From: JADGHX01 sp037200125
GTDB lineage: Bacteria > Pseudomonadota > Gammaproteobacteria > Steroidobacterales > Steroidobacteraceae
DNA: 64,000 nt
Assembly (NCBI GenBank): GCA_037200125.1
Contig: JBBCGS010000005.1
Coordinates: forward strand, 930,001-994,000
Direction: 5' to 3'
Shown here: piece after piece, positions 1 through 9,392 of the stretch
How the letters are laid out: every line of letters begins with the position of its first letter
Position numbering within the stretch: the first letter of the stretch is position 1
Program-made: the position numbers and the translations under genes
The notes under the pieces: generated by a model
What the model was told of the DNA's origin: nothing
The model's database searches: none
Seen by the model: the letters and a program-made list of their open reading frames with translations, nothing else

Positions 1-627
1 GTCGATCGCGAACGTGGCGGCCCGGCCATTCAGCTGGCCCGAACCTTCGATCCGCAGCGGCGGCGGAGACGCCGCCGCGCGCACGTCACCCGCTGTGACG
101 GTGCCATCGAACCGCAGATGCCGCCGGGCATCGTCGAGGACGACGTGCGCGTCCGGCATGTAGAGACTGCGGAGCAAGCGGCCCGGCCCTTTCTCGGGCG
201 CGCCCGGCGGGCTCCGTTGCCAGTTCGCACGCCCCTCGGCGTCGCGCACGAGGTGCAGGTCCGCGGAAATCATTTCCAGCCGCTGGATGTTTTTCATTCG
301 ACCAGGCCAGGGAGAGTCGAATACCAGGGTCAGCTTGCCAATCCGGGCAAACACGCCCGGCGGCATCCACGCCGGATTGCTCAGCGTGACGTCCGTTGCG
401 GTCAAGGTCGGGTTGGCTGAAAGCAGATCCAGCTCGAGCGCTCCGCGCACGTCGATCTGGCGGCTCAAGCGGGCGGCCGCGTAGCGCACCACTGCGTGCT
501 GAAAGTACGTGGTGCGCACAAGAACGAGGCAGGCAACGACGACCACCGCGACGACACCCAGCACGCTCGCCGCGACGATTGAGATCGTTCGCCAGCGAGG
601 GGGCGACGGAGCGGGCGCGGGGGTCAT
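1..627 (-). CDS. AsmA-family membrane-anchored protein, N-terminal part
   Basis: An open frame of 209 codons runs without a stop from an ATG at 627 to the window edge, so only the N-terminus is visible. After a short proline-rich cytoplasmic start (MTPAPAPSPPRWR) there is one hydrophobic segment at about residues 14-38. It is followed by AsmA-like text: RQIDVRGALELDLL, then NPTLTATDVTLSNP and a stretch of short beta-strands. AsmA-like proteins are inner-membrane anchored with a long periplasmic beta-rich body and are linked to outer-membrane lipid homeostasis. The family call rests on the single N-terminal anchor plus the repeated N-P-x-L / D-V-x-L-S-N-P pattern. The C-terminus and any DUF748 or AsmA_2 assignment cannot be seen. 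Confidence 0.7.
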   Translation of the reverse strand, partial: MTPAPAPSPPRWRTISIVAASVLGVVAVVVVACLVLVRTTYFQHAVVRYAAARLSRQIDVRGALELDLLSANPTLTATDVTLSNPAWMPPGVFARIGKLTLVFDSPWPGRMKNIQRLEMISADLHLVRDAEGRANWQRSPPGAPEKGPGRLLRSLYMPDAHVVLDDARRHLRFDGTVTAGDVRAAASPPPLRIEGSGQLNGRAATFAID

Positions 628-694
628 TTGCCATTAACGCACGAGACACCGCAAAAGCACCCGCGCTCCCGGCATTTTCCCGGCGGGGACGGGG

Positions 695-1930
695 CTATGG
701 GACCTGCGCGCCGCTCTCCGCCGCGCGCAGGACGCGCAGCACGTTGCCGCTCCAGATCTTCTGAAGGTCGGCCTCCGTGTAGCCTTCCTTCAGCAGGCGC
801 TCGGTGATGCGCGGATAGTCCGTCGCGTCATCCAGCCCGATCACGCCCCCTCCCCCGTCGAAGTCGATGCCGACACCCACATGATCGACACCGGCAACCT
901 TCAGCGCGTGAAGTAAATGCGCCATGTAGTCATCGAACGTGGCACGTGGCGCCGGGAAGCGCTTGTCGATATCGCGACGCTGCGCCGTCAGCGCCTTGCG
1001 CTCGGCCGCCGTGGGGTTCGCGAGCGCCCGGTTGGCCTTCTGATATTCAGCCATCGCGACATCCCGCTCGGCATTCTTCGTGAGCGGCACCATGTAATCG
1101 CTGTATGCGGAAACCTGAATCACGCCGCCGCTCGCCGCGAGCGCGCGCAACCGATCGTCATCCACGTTGCGAGGATGATTGAAGACCGCCTTGCACCCGG
1201 AATGAGACAGCAGCACCGGCGTCTTCGACAGCTGGATCGCCTGATCCAGCACATCGTCCGAGGAATGGGAGACGTCGACCACCACGCCCAGCCGATTCGC
1301 CTCCGCCACGAACCGCTTGCCGAGATCGCTCAGGCCATTCCACTTCTTGCCGGTCGGGTCGGTGCTCGAATCCCCGAGCCGGTTGTTGAGGAAGTGCACG
1401 GGGCTCATCAATCGCACGCCCATCTTGTAGAACGTGCTCATGAGCGTGAGATCGCTTTCGAACGGATAACCGTTCTCGATGCTCATGAACACGATGCGGT
1501 GGCCGCGCGCGGCGATCGGCGCGGCATCGTCCGCCTTCAGCGCCAGCTCGAAACGGTCCGGGTATCGGGCGACCAGCTCGCGAATGGCTAGTGCCCGCAA
1601 CAGGCCGGCGTCGCGCGCGGCGATGTCCCCTTCCGGCGTGACCGGCCCCTGCGGGGTATAGACGGCAAAGAACCCGCCGTCCAGGCCGCCCGCGATCATG
1701 CGCGGCAGGTCGATCTGCGATCCGTCGTCCTCGACGCGGTGACGGTCGAGGATGCTCCAGCCGTTCCAGACGAGATGCGCCGGCGTGTCGAGATGGGTAT
1801 CGAGAACGATGAGGCGCTCGTGAATCGCAAGGGCCTTCGGGTCTATCTTCGCGCCCTCGGCCGCGCAGGCCAGCGAGGTCACACCGAGTAGCAGGCACGC
1901 AATCTGCGGCATCAATTTGAGGGTCGTCAT
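695..1930 (-). CDS. secreted membrane-type dipeptidase, peptidase family M19
   Basis: This 411-residue protein has a cleavable signal peptide (residues 1-23, ending ACA-AE). The zinc ligands expected for renal-dipeptidase-like M19 enzymes are all present: H46 and D48 in DTHLDTP, E152 in SIENGYPF, H222 in VVDVSHSS and H243 in LLSHSG. A late DHVGVGIDFDGGG segment is also typical of the family. The likely role is hydrolysis of dipeptides in the periplasm, with broad or D-residue tolerance as in the family. It is divergent from an amino acid ABC importer starting 75 bp away, so the pair could liberate and then import amino acids; that link is inferred. Length is normal for the family. Confidence 0.9.
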   Translation of the reverse strand: MTTLKLMPQIACLLLGVTSLACAAEGAKIDPKALAIHERLIVLDTHLDTPAHLVWNGWSILDRHRVEDDGSQIDLPRMIAGGLDGGFFAVYTPQGPVTPEGDIAARDAGLLRALAIRELVARYPDRFELALKADDAAPIAARGHRIVFMSIENGYPFESDLTLMSTFYKMGVRLMSPVHFLNNRLGDSSTDPTGKKWNGLSDLGKRFVAEANRLGVVVDVSHSSDDVLDQAIQLSKTPVLLSHSGCKAVFNHPRNVDDDRLRALAASGGVIQVSAYSDYMVPLTKNAERDVAMAEYQKANRALANPTAAERKALTAQRRDIDKRFPAPRATFDDYMAHLLHALKVAGVDHVGVGIDFDGGGGVIGLDDATDYPRITERLLKEGYTEADLQKIWSGNVLRVLRAAESGAQVP

Positions 1931-2005
1931 GCGGCGAAGCTATCACGCGAGGGGTAGCACGAGCGTAACATCACGCCCCTTCCGTGCACTGGAGAACCTG
2001 TTTTC

Positions 2006-2839
2006 ATGCGCATTCTTTCCAAACGGCTCGTCCACGGGCTGGCGCTCTCGCTCCTTCTCTGCGCATCCGCCCATGCGGATCAGCTCGACACCATCAAGAA
2101 GAAAGGCGACCTGGTCTGCGGCGTGCTCGGAACGGATGAGCCGAATAGTTTCGTCGACCCCAAGACCCGGACGATCATCGGGTACGAGGTCGACCTCTGT
2201 AAGGCGATCGCGAAAAAGATCGGCGTGAAGCCCACCATCAAGCAGCTTGCGGTCGCGGCGCGCATACCCGAGCTGCAGCAGGGTCGCGTGGACATTCTCG
2301 CCGCCGCCCTCACCCACACGCGCGAGCGCGAGGCGGTCATCGATTTCTCCCTGACGACTTTCGTCACCGGGCAACGCGTGATGGTACGCAAGGACGGCGG
2401 CATCACCCAGCTGTCGCAACTCGCGGGCAAGAAAGTGGTGACGGTTCGCGGCGGCACGCAGGAGCCGAACATCCGCCGCGCCGTGCCCACCGTCGAAGTG
2501 GTCACGTTCGAAACAGCGCCGCAGGCGCTCGTCGCCCTTCAGCAGCGCAAGGCGGTCGGCTTCGTGAACGACGAAGTCTCGCTGCTCGACGCCTACGGCA
2601 AGCTCGGCCCGGCGCAGAAAGACTTCGTGCTGCTGGACCAAAGCATCAGCACCGAAGCGCTCGCACTCGGCCTGCGCAAGAACGAACCCGCCCTGAAAAA
2701 GAGCGTCGACGACACGCTCCGGGAGCTGGAGCAAAGCGGCGAAGCCGAACGCCTCTTCATGTTCTGGTACGGCCCGCAGTCACGCCTGAAGTACGACAAG
2801 CGGCACTTCCGCATCGAATCTGACAAGCTGCCGACCTGA
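2006..2839 (+). CDS. periplasmic substrate-binding protein of a polar amino acid ABC importer
   Basis: The 277-residue protein has a signal peptide (about residues 1-24, ending SAHA-DQ) and the family 3 solute-binding fold: DTIKKKGDLVCGV, then IGYEVDLCKAIAKKIG, then AALTHTREREAVIDFS. It ends with FWYGPQSR, close to glutamate/aspartate-type binding proteins. It is the first gene of a four-gene operon with two permeases and an ATPase. The substrate is probably an acidic or other polar amino acid; the exact ligand cannot be read from sequence. Confidence 0.9.
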   Translation: MRILSKRLVHGLALSLLLCASAHADQLDTIKKKGDLVCGVLGTDEPNSFVDPKTRTIIGYEVDLCKAIAKKIGVKPTIKQLAVAARIPELQQGRVDILAAALTHTREREAVIDFSLTTFVTGQRVMVRKDGGITQLSQLAGKKVVTVRGGTQEPNIRRAVPTVEVVTFETAPQALVALQQRKAVGFVNDEVSLLDAYGKLGPAQKDFVLLDQSISTEALALGLRKNEPALKKSVDDTLRELEQSGEAERLFMFWYGPQSRLKYDKRHFRIESDKLPT

Positions 2840-2877
2840 CGCGCACCGGCTAACGGCGCTTCTGCGGGAAGCTATTG

Positions 2878-3570
2878 ATGTCGATCGACCTGTCGATCGT
2901 TCTATCGGGCGAGTTCGGCCAGTGGCTGCTTCGCGGCTTTCTCCTGTCGATCGAGCTTACGCTCGTGACGCTGGTGCTCGCTTTTCCCCTTGCGACGGTC
3001 GTCGCGTTGCTGAGGCTTTCGCCTTGGAAGGCGCTGCGAGGCATCGGGTTCGCATACGTCGAAGGGATTCGCAACGTGCCGCTGCTGGCACATCTGATGT
3101 TCTGGTACTTCGGCGCCACGCAGCTTCTGCCGGAAGCCGCTCGCACCTGGCTCTACGAGCACGATGCGGAAACGATCTGCGCGATCGTCGCGCTCACGCT
3201 CTATACAGCCGCGTTCATGGCGGAAGACGTCCGCAGCGGCATCCGCTCGATCCCGGGCACTCAGCTCGAAGCGGCTCGCGCGCTCGGTATCGGTTACCTG
3301 AGATCGATGCGACTCGTCGTTCTGCCTCAAGCGGTGCGAATCATCGTGCCGCCGCTGATCTCGCAAACGCTGAGCCTGTGGAAGAACACGAGCATCGCTA
3401 CCGTCATCGGAACGGCGGAGCTGATGTATCAGGCGCAGCGAGTCGAAACGGCGACGTTCCGTGGCGTTGAGACGTTCGCCGTCACGACGGTCGCGTATCT
3501 CGCCGTGTCGTGTGTGATCACGCTGATCGGCGTGTTCTACCAGCGGCGATATCCGGTGCGCGCCGCGTGA
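2878..3570 (+). CDS. amino acid ABC transporter permease (HisM/GltJ type), first subunit
   Basis: This integral inner-membrane permease of about 230 residues carries the cytoplasmic loop that docks with the ATPase (EAARALGIGYLRSMRLVVLPQAVR), diagnostic of the His/Glu/Gln/Arg three-TM permease family. I take ATG 2878 as the start because a GGGAAG ribosome site at 2866-2871 is well spaced for it; an in-frame TTG sits one codon upstream. The stop overlaps the next permease start (GTGA), implying translational coupling. It forms the membrane pore with the following gene. Confidence 0.9.
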   Translation: MSIDLSIVLSGEFGQWLLRGFLLSIELTLVTLVLAFPLATVVALLRLSPWKALRGIGFAYVEGIRNVPLLAHLMFWYFGATQLLPEAARTWLYEHDAETICAIVALTLYTAAFMAEDVRSGIRSIPGTQLEAARALGIGYLRSMRLVVLPQAVRIIVPPLISQTLSLWKNTSIATVIGTAELMYQAQRVETATFRGVETFAVTTVAYLAVSCVITLIGVFYQRRYPVRAA

Positions 3571-4256
3571 TCGACCTGATCCACAACTACTGGCTGTATT
3601 TCCTGATCGGGCAGTACCCCGACGGCCCGCTCGGCGGGCTCGCGTTGACGCTCCTGCTCGGCGTCGCGGCGCTCGGGCTCGCTCTGCCGCTCGGTATCGT
3701 GCTCGGCCTGGCCCGCACGAGCAGCCTCCGCGCGCTGCGCTGGCCGGTAACCGCGCTCGTGTACGTCGTGCGCGGCACGCCGCTGCTGATGGTTATTTTC
3801 TGGGCCTACTTCTTTCTTCCGGCCGTAACGGGTCACCAGACCTCGCAGTTCACGACGATGCTCGCCGCGCTCGTCCTGTTCAATGGCGCGTATCTCGCCG
3901 AGATCGTTCGCGCCGGTATCCAGGGCATCCCGCGCGGCCAGAGCGAGTGCGCCCGCGCGCTCGGCCTCGGCTACTGGCAGTCGATGCGCGCGGTGATTCT
4001 GCCGCAGGCACTGCGTAACATGCTGCCCTCGCTGGTCGCACAGTTCGTCACGACGCTGAAGGAGACTTCGCTGGGCTACATCATCGGATTGTCGGAAGTG
4101 TCGTTCATCGCCGGGCAGATCAACGCCCAGGTGATCACGCAGCCGGTACAGGTTTACACGATCCTGGCGCTCACCTACTTCTTGATGTGCTTCGGGCTGT
4201 CGCGAGTCGTGCGAGTGCTCGAGAAACGGGGCGAACGCAGCGTGGCGACGCAATGA
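3567..4256 (+). CDS. amino acid ABC transporter permease, second subunit
   Basis: This is the second permease of the importer, 229 residues from a GTG at 3567 that overlaps the upstream TGA by four bases (GTGA). The open frame extends further upstream, but that part lies inside the previous gene. The EAA loop is clear (SECARALGLGYWQSMRAVILPQALRN), as is the QFVTTLKETSLGYIIGLSE segment typical of GltK-like proteins. It overlaps the ATPase gene by ATGA, so all three transporter components after the binding protein look co-translated. Confidence 0.9.
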   Translation: MIDLIHNYWLYFLIGQYPDGPLGGLALTLLLGVAALGLALPLGIVLGLARTSSLRALRWPVTALVYVVRGTPLLMVIFWAYFFLPAVTGHQTSQFTTMLAALVLFNGAYLAEIVRAGIQGIPRGQSECARALGLGYWQSMRAVILPQALRNMLPSLVAQFVTTLKETSLGYIIGLSEVSFIAGQINAQVITQPVQVYTILALTYFLMCFGLSRVVRVLEKRGERSVATQ

Positions 4257-4996
4257 TCGAATTTCGCAACGTCGGCAAGTTCTACGGCTCGTTCCGCGCG
4301 CTCGACGACGTGACCGAGACCATCGCGCGCGGCGAGGTGGTGGTGATCTCGGGGCCGTCAGGCTCGGGCAAGTCCACCCTCATCCGCACGATCAACCGGC
4401 TGGAGCCGATCGACTCCGGCCAGATCCTGCTCTTCGGGCAAGACATCCATCGCCCCGGGCTCGACGTCGACCGATTCCGCTCCGGCATCGGTTTCGTATT
4501 CCAGCAGTTCAACCTGTTTCCGCACCTGAGCGCGCTGGACAACTGCACGCTGGCGCCGATGAAAGTGCGCGGCGTGAGCGAAGCCGAAGCGCGCGAACGT
4601 GCGCTCGCCCTGCTGGATCGCGTGGGTCTCGCCGACAAGGCGCGGTCCTATCCCGCGCAACTCTCAGGAGGCCAGCAGCAACGCGTGGCAATCGCCCGCG
4701 CGCTCGCAATGGAACCGCCCCTGATGCTCTTCGACGAGCCCACCAGCGCACTGGACCCGGAGATGGTCTCCGAAGTGCTCCTCGTCATTCGGGATCTCGC
4801 GCATCAGGGCCAGACGCTCGTCTGCGTAACGCATGAAATGGGCTTCGCGCGCGAAGTCGCAGACCGCATCCTCTTCATGGACGAGGGAAAGATTCTCGAA
4901 CGCGCGACGCCCGAAGACTTCTTCGACCGTCCGCAACATCCCCGCACGCAGCAGTTTCTCTCCGACCTGCGCTCGCCCTTCGCCCGCAACGTGTAG
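4253..4996 (+). CDS. amino acid ABC transporter ATP-binding protein (GlnQ/GltL type)
   Basis: This 247-residue ATPase starts at ATG 4253, overlapping the permease stop. It shows Walker A GPSGSGKST (about 32-40), Q-loop FQQFNLFPHLSALDN, signature LSGGQQQRVAIARAL, Walker B LMLFDEPTSALDPE and the H-loop VTHEMGFAREVADRI. These place it with polar amino acid transport ATPases. Its TAG stop directly touches the left end of the 290-bp foldback element, which probably ends the operon transcript. Confidence 0.93.
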   Translation: MIEFRNVGKFYGSFRALDDVTETIARGEVVVISGPSGSGKSTLIRTINRLEPIDSGQILLFGQDIHRPGLDVDRFRSGIGFVFQQFNLFPHLSALDNCTLAPMKVRGVSEAEARERALALLDRVGLADKARSYPAQLSGGQQQRVAIARALAMEPPLMLFDEPTSALDPEMVSEVLLVIRDLAHQGQTLVCVTHEMGFAREVADRILFMDEGKILERATPEDFFDRPQHPRTQQFLSDLRSPFARNV

Positions 4997-5286
4997 GGAA
5001 CATCAGAAGAACTTTTCTGAAATCGCTTATAGCTGAGCGCGGCGCCGGGGCGTGCAAGAGAAGGGGTCTCGGAAATTTTGACAGGGGGATACCGAACATC
5101 GACGCCGTGCCAACAGCCCGAAGTCAGTACTCACAATCGTGCGGCGTCGAAGCGGAACGGCAACCGCAACGATTGAGCGAGGTTGAGTTCGGTATCCCCC
5201 TGTCAAAATTTCCGAGACCCCTTCTCTTGCACGCCCCGGCTTCCTGATGTCGTCAGGGCGATTTCAGAAAAGTTCTTCTGACGTTC
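4997..5286. repeat. 290-bp foldback (long palindromic) intergenic element, copy 1
   Basis: Two arms of about 100 bases are near-perfect reverse complements around a central region of about 90 bases. Shared blocks, outside to inside, are TCAGAAGAACTTTTCTGA followed by AATCGC, then GCCGGGGCGTGCAAGAGAAG, GGGTCTCGGAAATTTTGACA and GGGGGATACCGAAC. One segment of about 19 bases near 5026-5046 does not match its partner near 5242-5260. The element fills the whole gap between two convergent genes, and both ends abut TAG stop codons (TAGGGAA on the left, TAGGAAC reading from the right). A second copy in inverted orientation is at 13427-13715. It could act as a bidirectional terminator, a structured RNA or a small mobile foldback unit. 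Confidence 0.85.
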
Positions 5287-6288
<1,002 letters not shown>

Positions 6289-6355
6289 CTAAATCCCTCC
6301 GGAAGTCTGGGACGGAGAAACGTAGCGCAGCGCCAGCGCGAAAGGAAAAGCCAAT

Positions 6356-6369
6356 TGACTACGTAGTCA
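6356..6369. promoter_or_regulatory. perfect palindrome, candidate operator of the oxygenase gene
   Basis: TGACTACGTAGTCA is a perfect 14-bp palindrome in an AT-richer patch 68 bp upstream of the oxygenase start (6288, minus strand). Size, symmetry and position fit a dimeric repressor site of the MarR or a similar class. No regulator gene lies next to it, so the binding protein is unknown. Confidence 0.4.
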
Positions 6370-6430
6370 TAACCAAAACTCGTGAACCGCGCGTGACAAC
6401 TCGAAAGAGAGACGCGCTTCACACTCATCG

Positions 6431-6465
6431 GGTGTAGGCGGGACGCTATTCGTCCCGCCTACACC
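6431..6465 (-). terminator. strong hairpin after the CHRD gene
   Basis: Arms GGTGTAGGCGGGACG and CGTCCCGCCTACACC form a perfect 15-bp stem with a 5-base loop (CTATT). It lies 11 bp past the stop of the minus-strand CHRD gene. There is no clear T-tract, so it may be a processing or stability hairpin rather than a classical terminator. Confidence 0.6.
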
Positions 6466-6476
6466 TCTCGTTCAGC

Positions 6477-6893
6477 TCAAGGCTTGAGCTGCGTGCGGAT
6501 CTCGCCGCCCTTGTGCTCGGCGCTATGCACGTTCACGTACAGGTTGCCCGCCTTGAAGCTCGCGAGCTGCGCGTCCGTCAGCTTCGCGCCGGCCGGCACG
6601 GCCCACTCGCTGTCGCCCTTCTTCTCGAGCGTAATGACCGGCGGACCATTCTTGCCCGCGGGCGCTTCATGAATGTGCGCGGCGACTCCCGTGATGCCGG
6701 TCGTCTTTATGCTGCCGGACACCAGGCCGTCGTCGGTGATCTTGATAGTGCCCGTGCCCTTGGCCTTGCTGTCTACGGCCGGCACTTCCTGGTCCGCGCT
6801 GAGCGAAACCACCACATCCTTGCTCTCCGCCATCGCCGCTGCCGCAATCCAAAGCGCTCCCGCGGCCGCAACCGCAAGCATTCTTTTCTTCAT
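6477..6893 (-). CDS. secreted CHRD-domain protein
   Basis: This 138-residue protein has a signal peptide (MKKRMLAVAAAGALWIAAAAMA, cleavage near 22). One CHRD domain fills the rest: VSLSADQEVPAVDSKAKGTG, GVAAHIHEAPAGKNGPPVI and LYVNVHSAEHKGGEIRTQL. CHRD domains occur in chordin and in many bacterial secreted proteins; no enzymatic role is established. The conserved HIHE and NVHS histidines could bind metal, which is inference. It seems to be a single-gene unit with a strong hairpin after it. Confidence 0.9.
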   Translation of the reverse strand: MKKRMLAVAAAGALWIAAAAMAESKDVVVSLSADQEVPAVDSKAKGTGTIKITDDGLVSGSIKTTGITGVAAHIHEAPAGKNGPPVITLEKKGDSEWAVPAGAKLTDAQLASFKAGNLYVNVHSAEHKGGEIRTQLKP

Positions 6894-7083
6894 ACTGGCC
6901 TCTCTTGAATCGGTAATTTGAAGGCGGCGCGCCCCTCCACGAAGCCGCGCCGTTCGCGCGCGACTCTAGACCCGCGCGGCGCCCCAGTCGAAGCCAGAAA
7001 TGTGCCCGGTTCCAGACACCCCCGGGGCACGACCATTCGACCCGCCCGGTCATGGCTCCGGCGCAACAGATCCACCGCCTCGC

Positions 7084-7255
7084 CACTGCTTCGCATGGCG
7101 TCACGCCCGACGCCGCAGTGATTACTCACTGCTTCGCATGCCCTCACGCCCGGCGTCGCAGTGATTACTCACTGCTTCGCATGGCGTCACGCCCGACGCC
7201 GCAGTGATTACTCACTGCTTCGCATGGCCTCACGCCCGGCGTCGCAGCGAGTAAT
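7084..7255. repeat. 43-bp tandem repeat array, four units, with an inverted terminal half-unit
   Basis: Four head-to-tail units start at 7084, 7127, 7170 and 7213, each beginning CACTGCTTCGCATG. Units 1 and 3 carry GCGTCACGCCCGACGCCGCA, while 2 and 4 carry CCTCACGCCCGGCGTCGCA, so the higher-order period is 86 bp. Immediately after unit 4 the text GAGTAATCACTGCGGCGTCG is the reverse complement of the unit interior, so the end of the array folds back on itself. The array overlaps the 3' end of the acetoacetyl-CoA synthetase gene and supplies its stop codon. Confidence 0.9.
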
Positions 7256-9269
7256 CACTGCGGCGTCGGGCGAATTTTACGAACCAGTCGAGCGAGCCCG
7301 GCACGGCGAGTGCCGACACATCGGCCGCCTTCGCGAGCGGCATTCCCATGAGAAGGTGCCGCACCGGCACTTCGAGCTTCTTGCCCGAACGGGTGTAGGG
7401 AATTACGTCGACCTGATAGATGCGATCCGGCACGTGCCGTGGCGAGCAATCGTCGCGCAGGTGCGCGCGGATCTTCGCCTCCAGCCGATCGTCGAGCGGC
7501 ACGCCCGGACGCAGCGACACGAACAGCGGCATGAAGAAGTCGCCGCCCGGCAGCAGCAGATTCACGATGAGGGTGTCGTCGATCTCCTGCACATGCTCCA
7601 GCGCGCGATAGATCTCCGCCGTGCCGATGCGTACGCCCTGTCGATTGAGCGTGGCGTCCGAGCGGCCGATGACCTGGCACGTGCCGCGCCTCGTGAGCCG
7701 AAACAGATCGCCGTGACGCCAGACGCCCGGGTAGGTCTCGAAATACGACTCGAGATACCGCTTGTAGCCCGGATCGCGCCAGAAATAGAGCGGCATGGAC
7801 GGCATCGGCTCGGTGATCACGAGCTCGCCCACTTCATTCACCACCCGCTCGCCGCGACTGTTAAATGCGTACGCCGCGCAACCCAGCGCGCGCCCCTGAA
7901 TTTCCCCGGCGTACACCGGCAGGATCGGAACGCCGCCCACGAACCCCGTACAGACCTCCGTGCCCCCGCTGCCGGGCGATACCCAAAGATCCTGTTTGAT
8001 GTTCTCGACGCACCAGGCCATGCATTCCGCGTTCACCGGAGAGCCCGCGAGCGACAAGGCGGCGAGACTCCCAAGCCCGAAGTGCTCGCGCGGCTTGTAG
8101 CCCGCGCGCCGAATAACCCGGATGTACGCCGGGCTGGCGCCGAACACGGCGGCGCCGGACTCCTCCACCAGCCGCCAGAGCACGGCGGGATCCGGATGCG
8201 TGGCATGCCCGTCGTACAGCACCGGAACGACGTCGGATAGCAGCGCTCCCGCGAGGAAGTTCCACATCATCCAGCCGGTCGTCGTGTAGAAGAAAATCCG
8301 CTGTCGCGGGCGCAGGTCGAAGTTGAATCCGAGATGCTTCAACTGCTCGAGCAGGATGCCGCCATGCCCGTGCACGATGGGCTTCGGCAGGCCGGTGGTG
8401 CCCGAAGTGAACAGAATCCACAGCGGGTGATCGAACGGCACCTGCTCGAACCGGAACCGCTCGGCGGGCACCGGCGCCCCGCTCATGATGTCGGCCCAGG
8501 GCAGCGCGCCGATCGCCTCCGCGCCTTCCGGACTCTCGTCCCGCCGCGCGACGTGAATGACGTGCTGAAGCGAGGTGAGCCCGTCGATGACGCCCTTCAT
8601 CGTGCTGACGCGGCTGAACACGCGCCCGCCATGGCGGTAGCGCGTGGCGCAGAAGAACACCTTCGGCCCCAGCTGTGCAAAGCGGTCGAGCACGCCGCGC
8701 GAACCGAAGTCCGGGCCGCAGCTCGCCCAGATCGCGCCGATGCTTGCCGTGGCAAGCATCGCGACCACCGCTTCGGGCCCATTCGGCAGGCAGGCGACCA
8801 CCCGATCGCCGGGCTTTACGCCCAGCTCACGCAGCTTGGTGGCAAGCATGCGCACCTGCCGCCCGAGCTCGGGCCAAAGCATGCGCTGCAGGGACGTGTC
8901 TTCAGCTTGAAACAACAGCGCATCGACGCCCGGACGCTCGTTGCGCAGTGCGTGCTCGGCATAGTTGAGGCGGGCGCCGGGGAACCATTGAGCGGCGGGC
9001 ATCTGCCGCCGCGCGAGCACCCGTGAATAGGGTACGGAGGGCCGGACGAGGAAATAGTCCCAGATCGCGGCCCAGAATCCCTCGAGATCCGTGACGCTCC
9101 ATTCCCACAGGGCCTCGTAGCTGGCGAAACGCCGCCCGCGCTGCAGCTCCAGCCAGCGCATGAACGCGGTGAGATTCGAGCGCGCCACGCGCTCGGCATG
9201 GGGCTGCCAGAGCAGCTCGCCCGTGCGAACCGGACCTTGTCCCAGCACGTCGCTTTCCCCCTCCGCCAC
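7230..9269 (-). CDS. acetoacetyl-CoA synthetase (acetoacetate-CoA ligase)
   Basis: This 679-residue adenylate-forming enzyme would activate acetoacetate with ATP and CoA. Family text is clear: the N-terminal SNLTAFMRWLE and YFLVRPSVPYSRVL, the AMP-binding loop ILFTSGTTGLPKPIVHGHGG, TTTGWMMWNFLAGALL and the C-terminal FMPLFVSLRPG and IPYTRSGKKLEVPVR. It has no signal peptide and is cytosolic. The last dozen residues (RRRSDYSLRRRA) after SLDWFVKFA are encoded by the adjoining 43-bp tandem array, so the repeat has probably replaced the original stop. It stands alone and is divergent from the hybrid kinase gene. Confidence 0.93.
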   Translation of the reverse strand: MAEGESDVLGQGPVRTGELLWQPHAERVARSNLTAFMRWLELQRGRRFASYEALWEWSVTDLEGFWAAIWDYFLVRPSVPYSRVLARRQMPAAQWFPGARLNYAEHALRNERPGVDALLFQAEDTSLQRMLWPELGRQVRMLATKLRELGVKPGDRVVACLPNGPEAVVAMLATASIGAIWASCGPDFGSRGVLDRFAQLGPKVFFCATRYRHGGRVFSRVSTMKGVIDGLTSLQHVIHVARRDESPEGAEAIGALPWADIMSGAPVPAERFRFEQVPFDHPLWILFTSGTTGLPKPIVHGHGGILLEQLKHLGFNFDLRPRQRIFFYTTTGWMMWNFLAGALLSDVVPVLYDGHATHPDPAVLWRLVEESGAAVFGASPAYIRVIRRAGYKPREHFGLGSLAALSLAGSPVNAECMAWCVENIKQDLWVSPGSGGTEVCTGFVGGVPILPVYAGEIQGRALGCAAYAFNSRGERVVNEVGELVITEPMPSMPLYFWRDPGYKRYLESYFETYPGVWRHGDLFRLTRRGTCQVIGRSDATLNRQGVRIGTAEIYRALEHVQEIDDTLIVNLLLPGGDFFMPLFVSLRPGVPLDDRLEAKIRAHLRDDCSPRHVPDRIYQVDVIPYTRSGKKLEVPVRHLLMGMPLAKAADVSALAVPGSLDWFVKFARRRSDYSLRRRA

Positions 9270-9392
9270 TTCCGGGCGTTCGGGGCCGATGGTACTGCCA
9301 TGTTTGTGCTGTTGCAGCGATTTTCCGCCGCGTCAGTATCGTGACGGAGTGAGCCTACGGCACGGGCCCTCTGGCGCTACTCTTCCCGGCCA

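Noticed and set aside
7084..7255. CRISPR array reading of the 43-bp repeats
   Set aside because: Units are directly adjacent with no spacers, overlap a coding sequence, and there are no cas genes.
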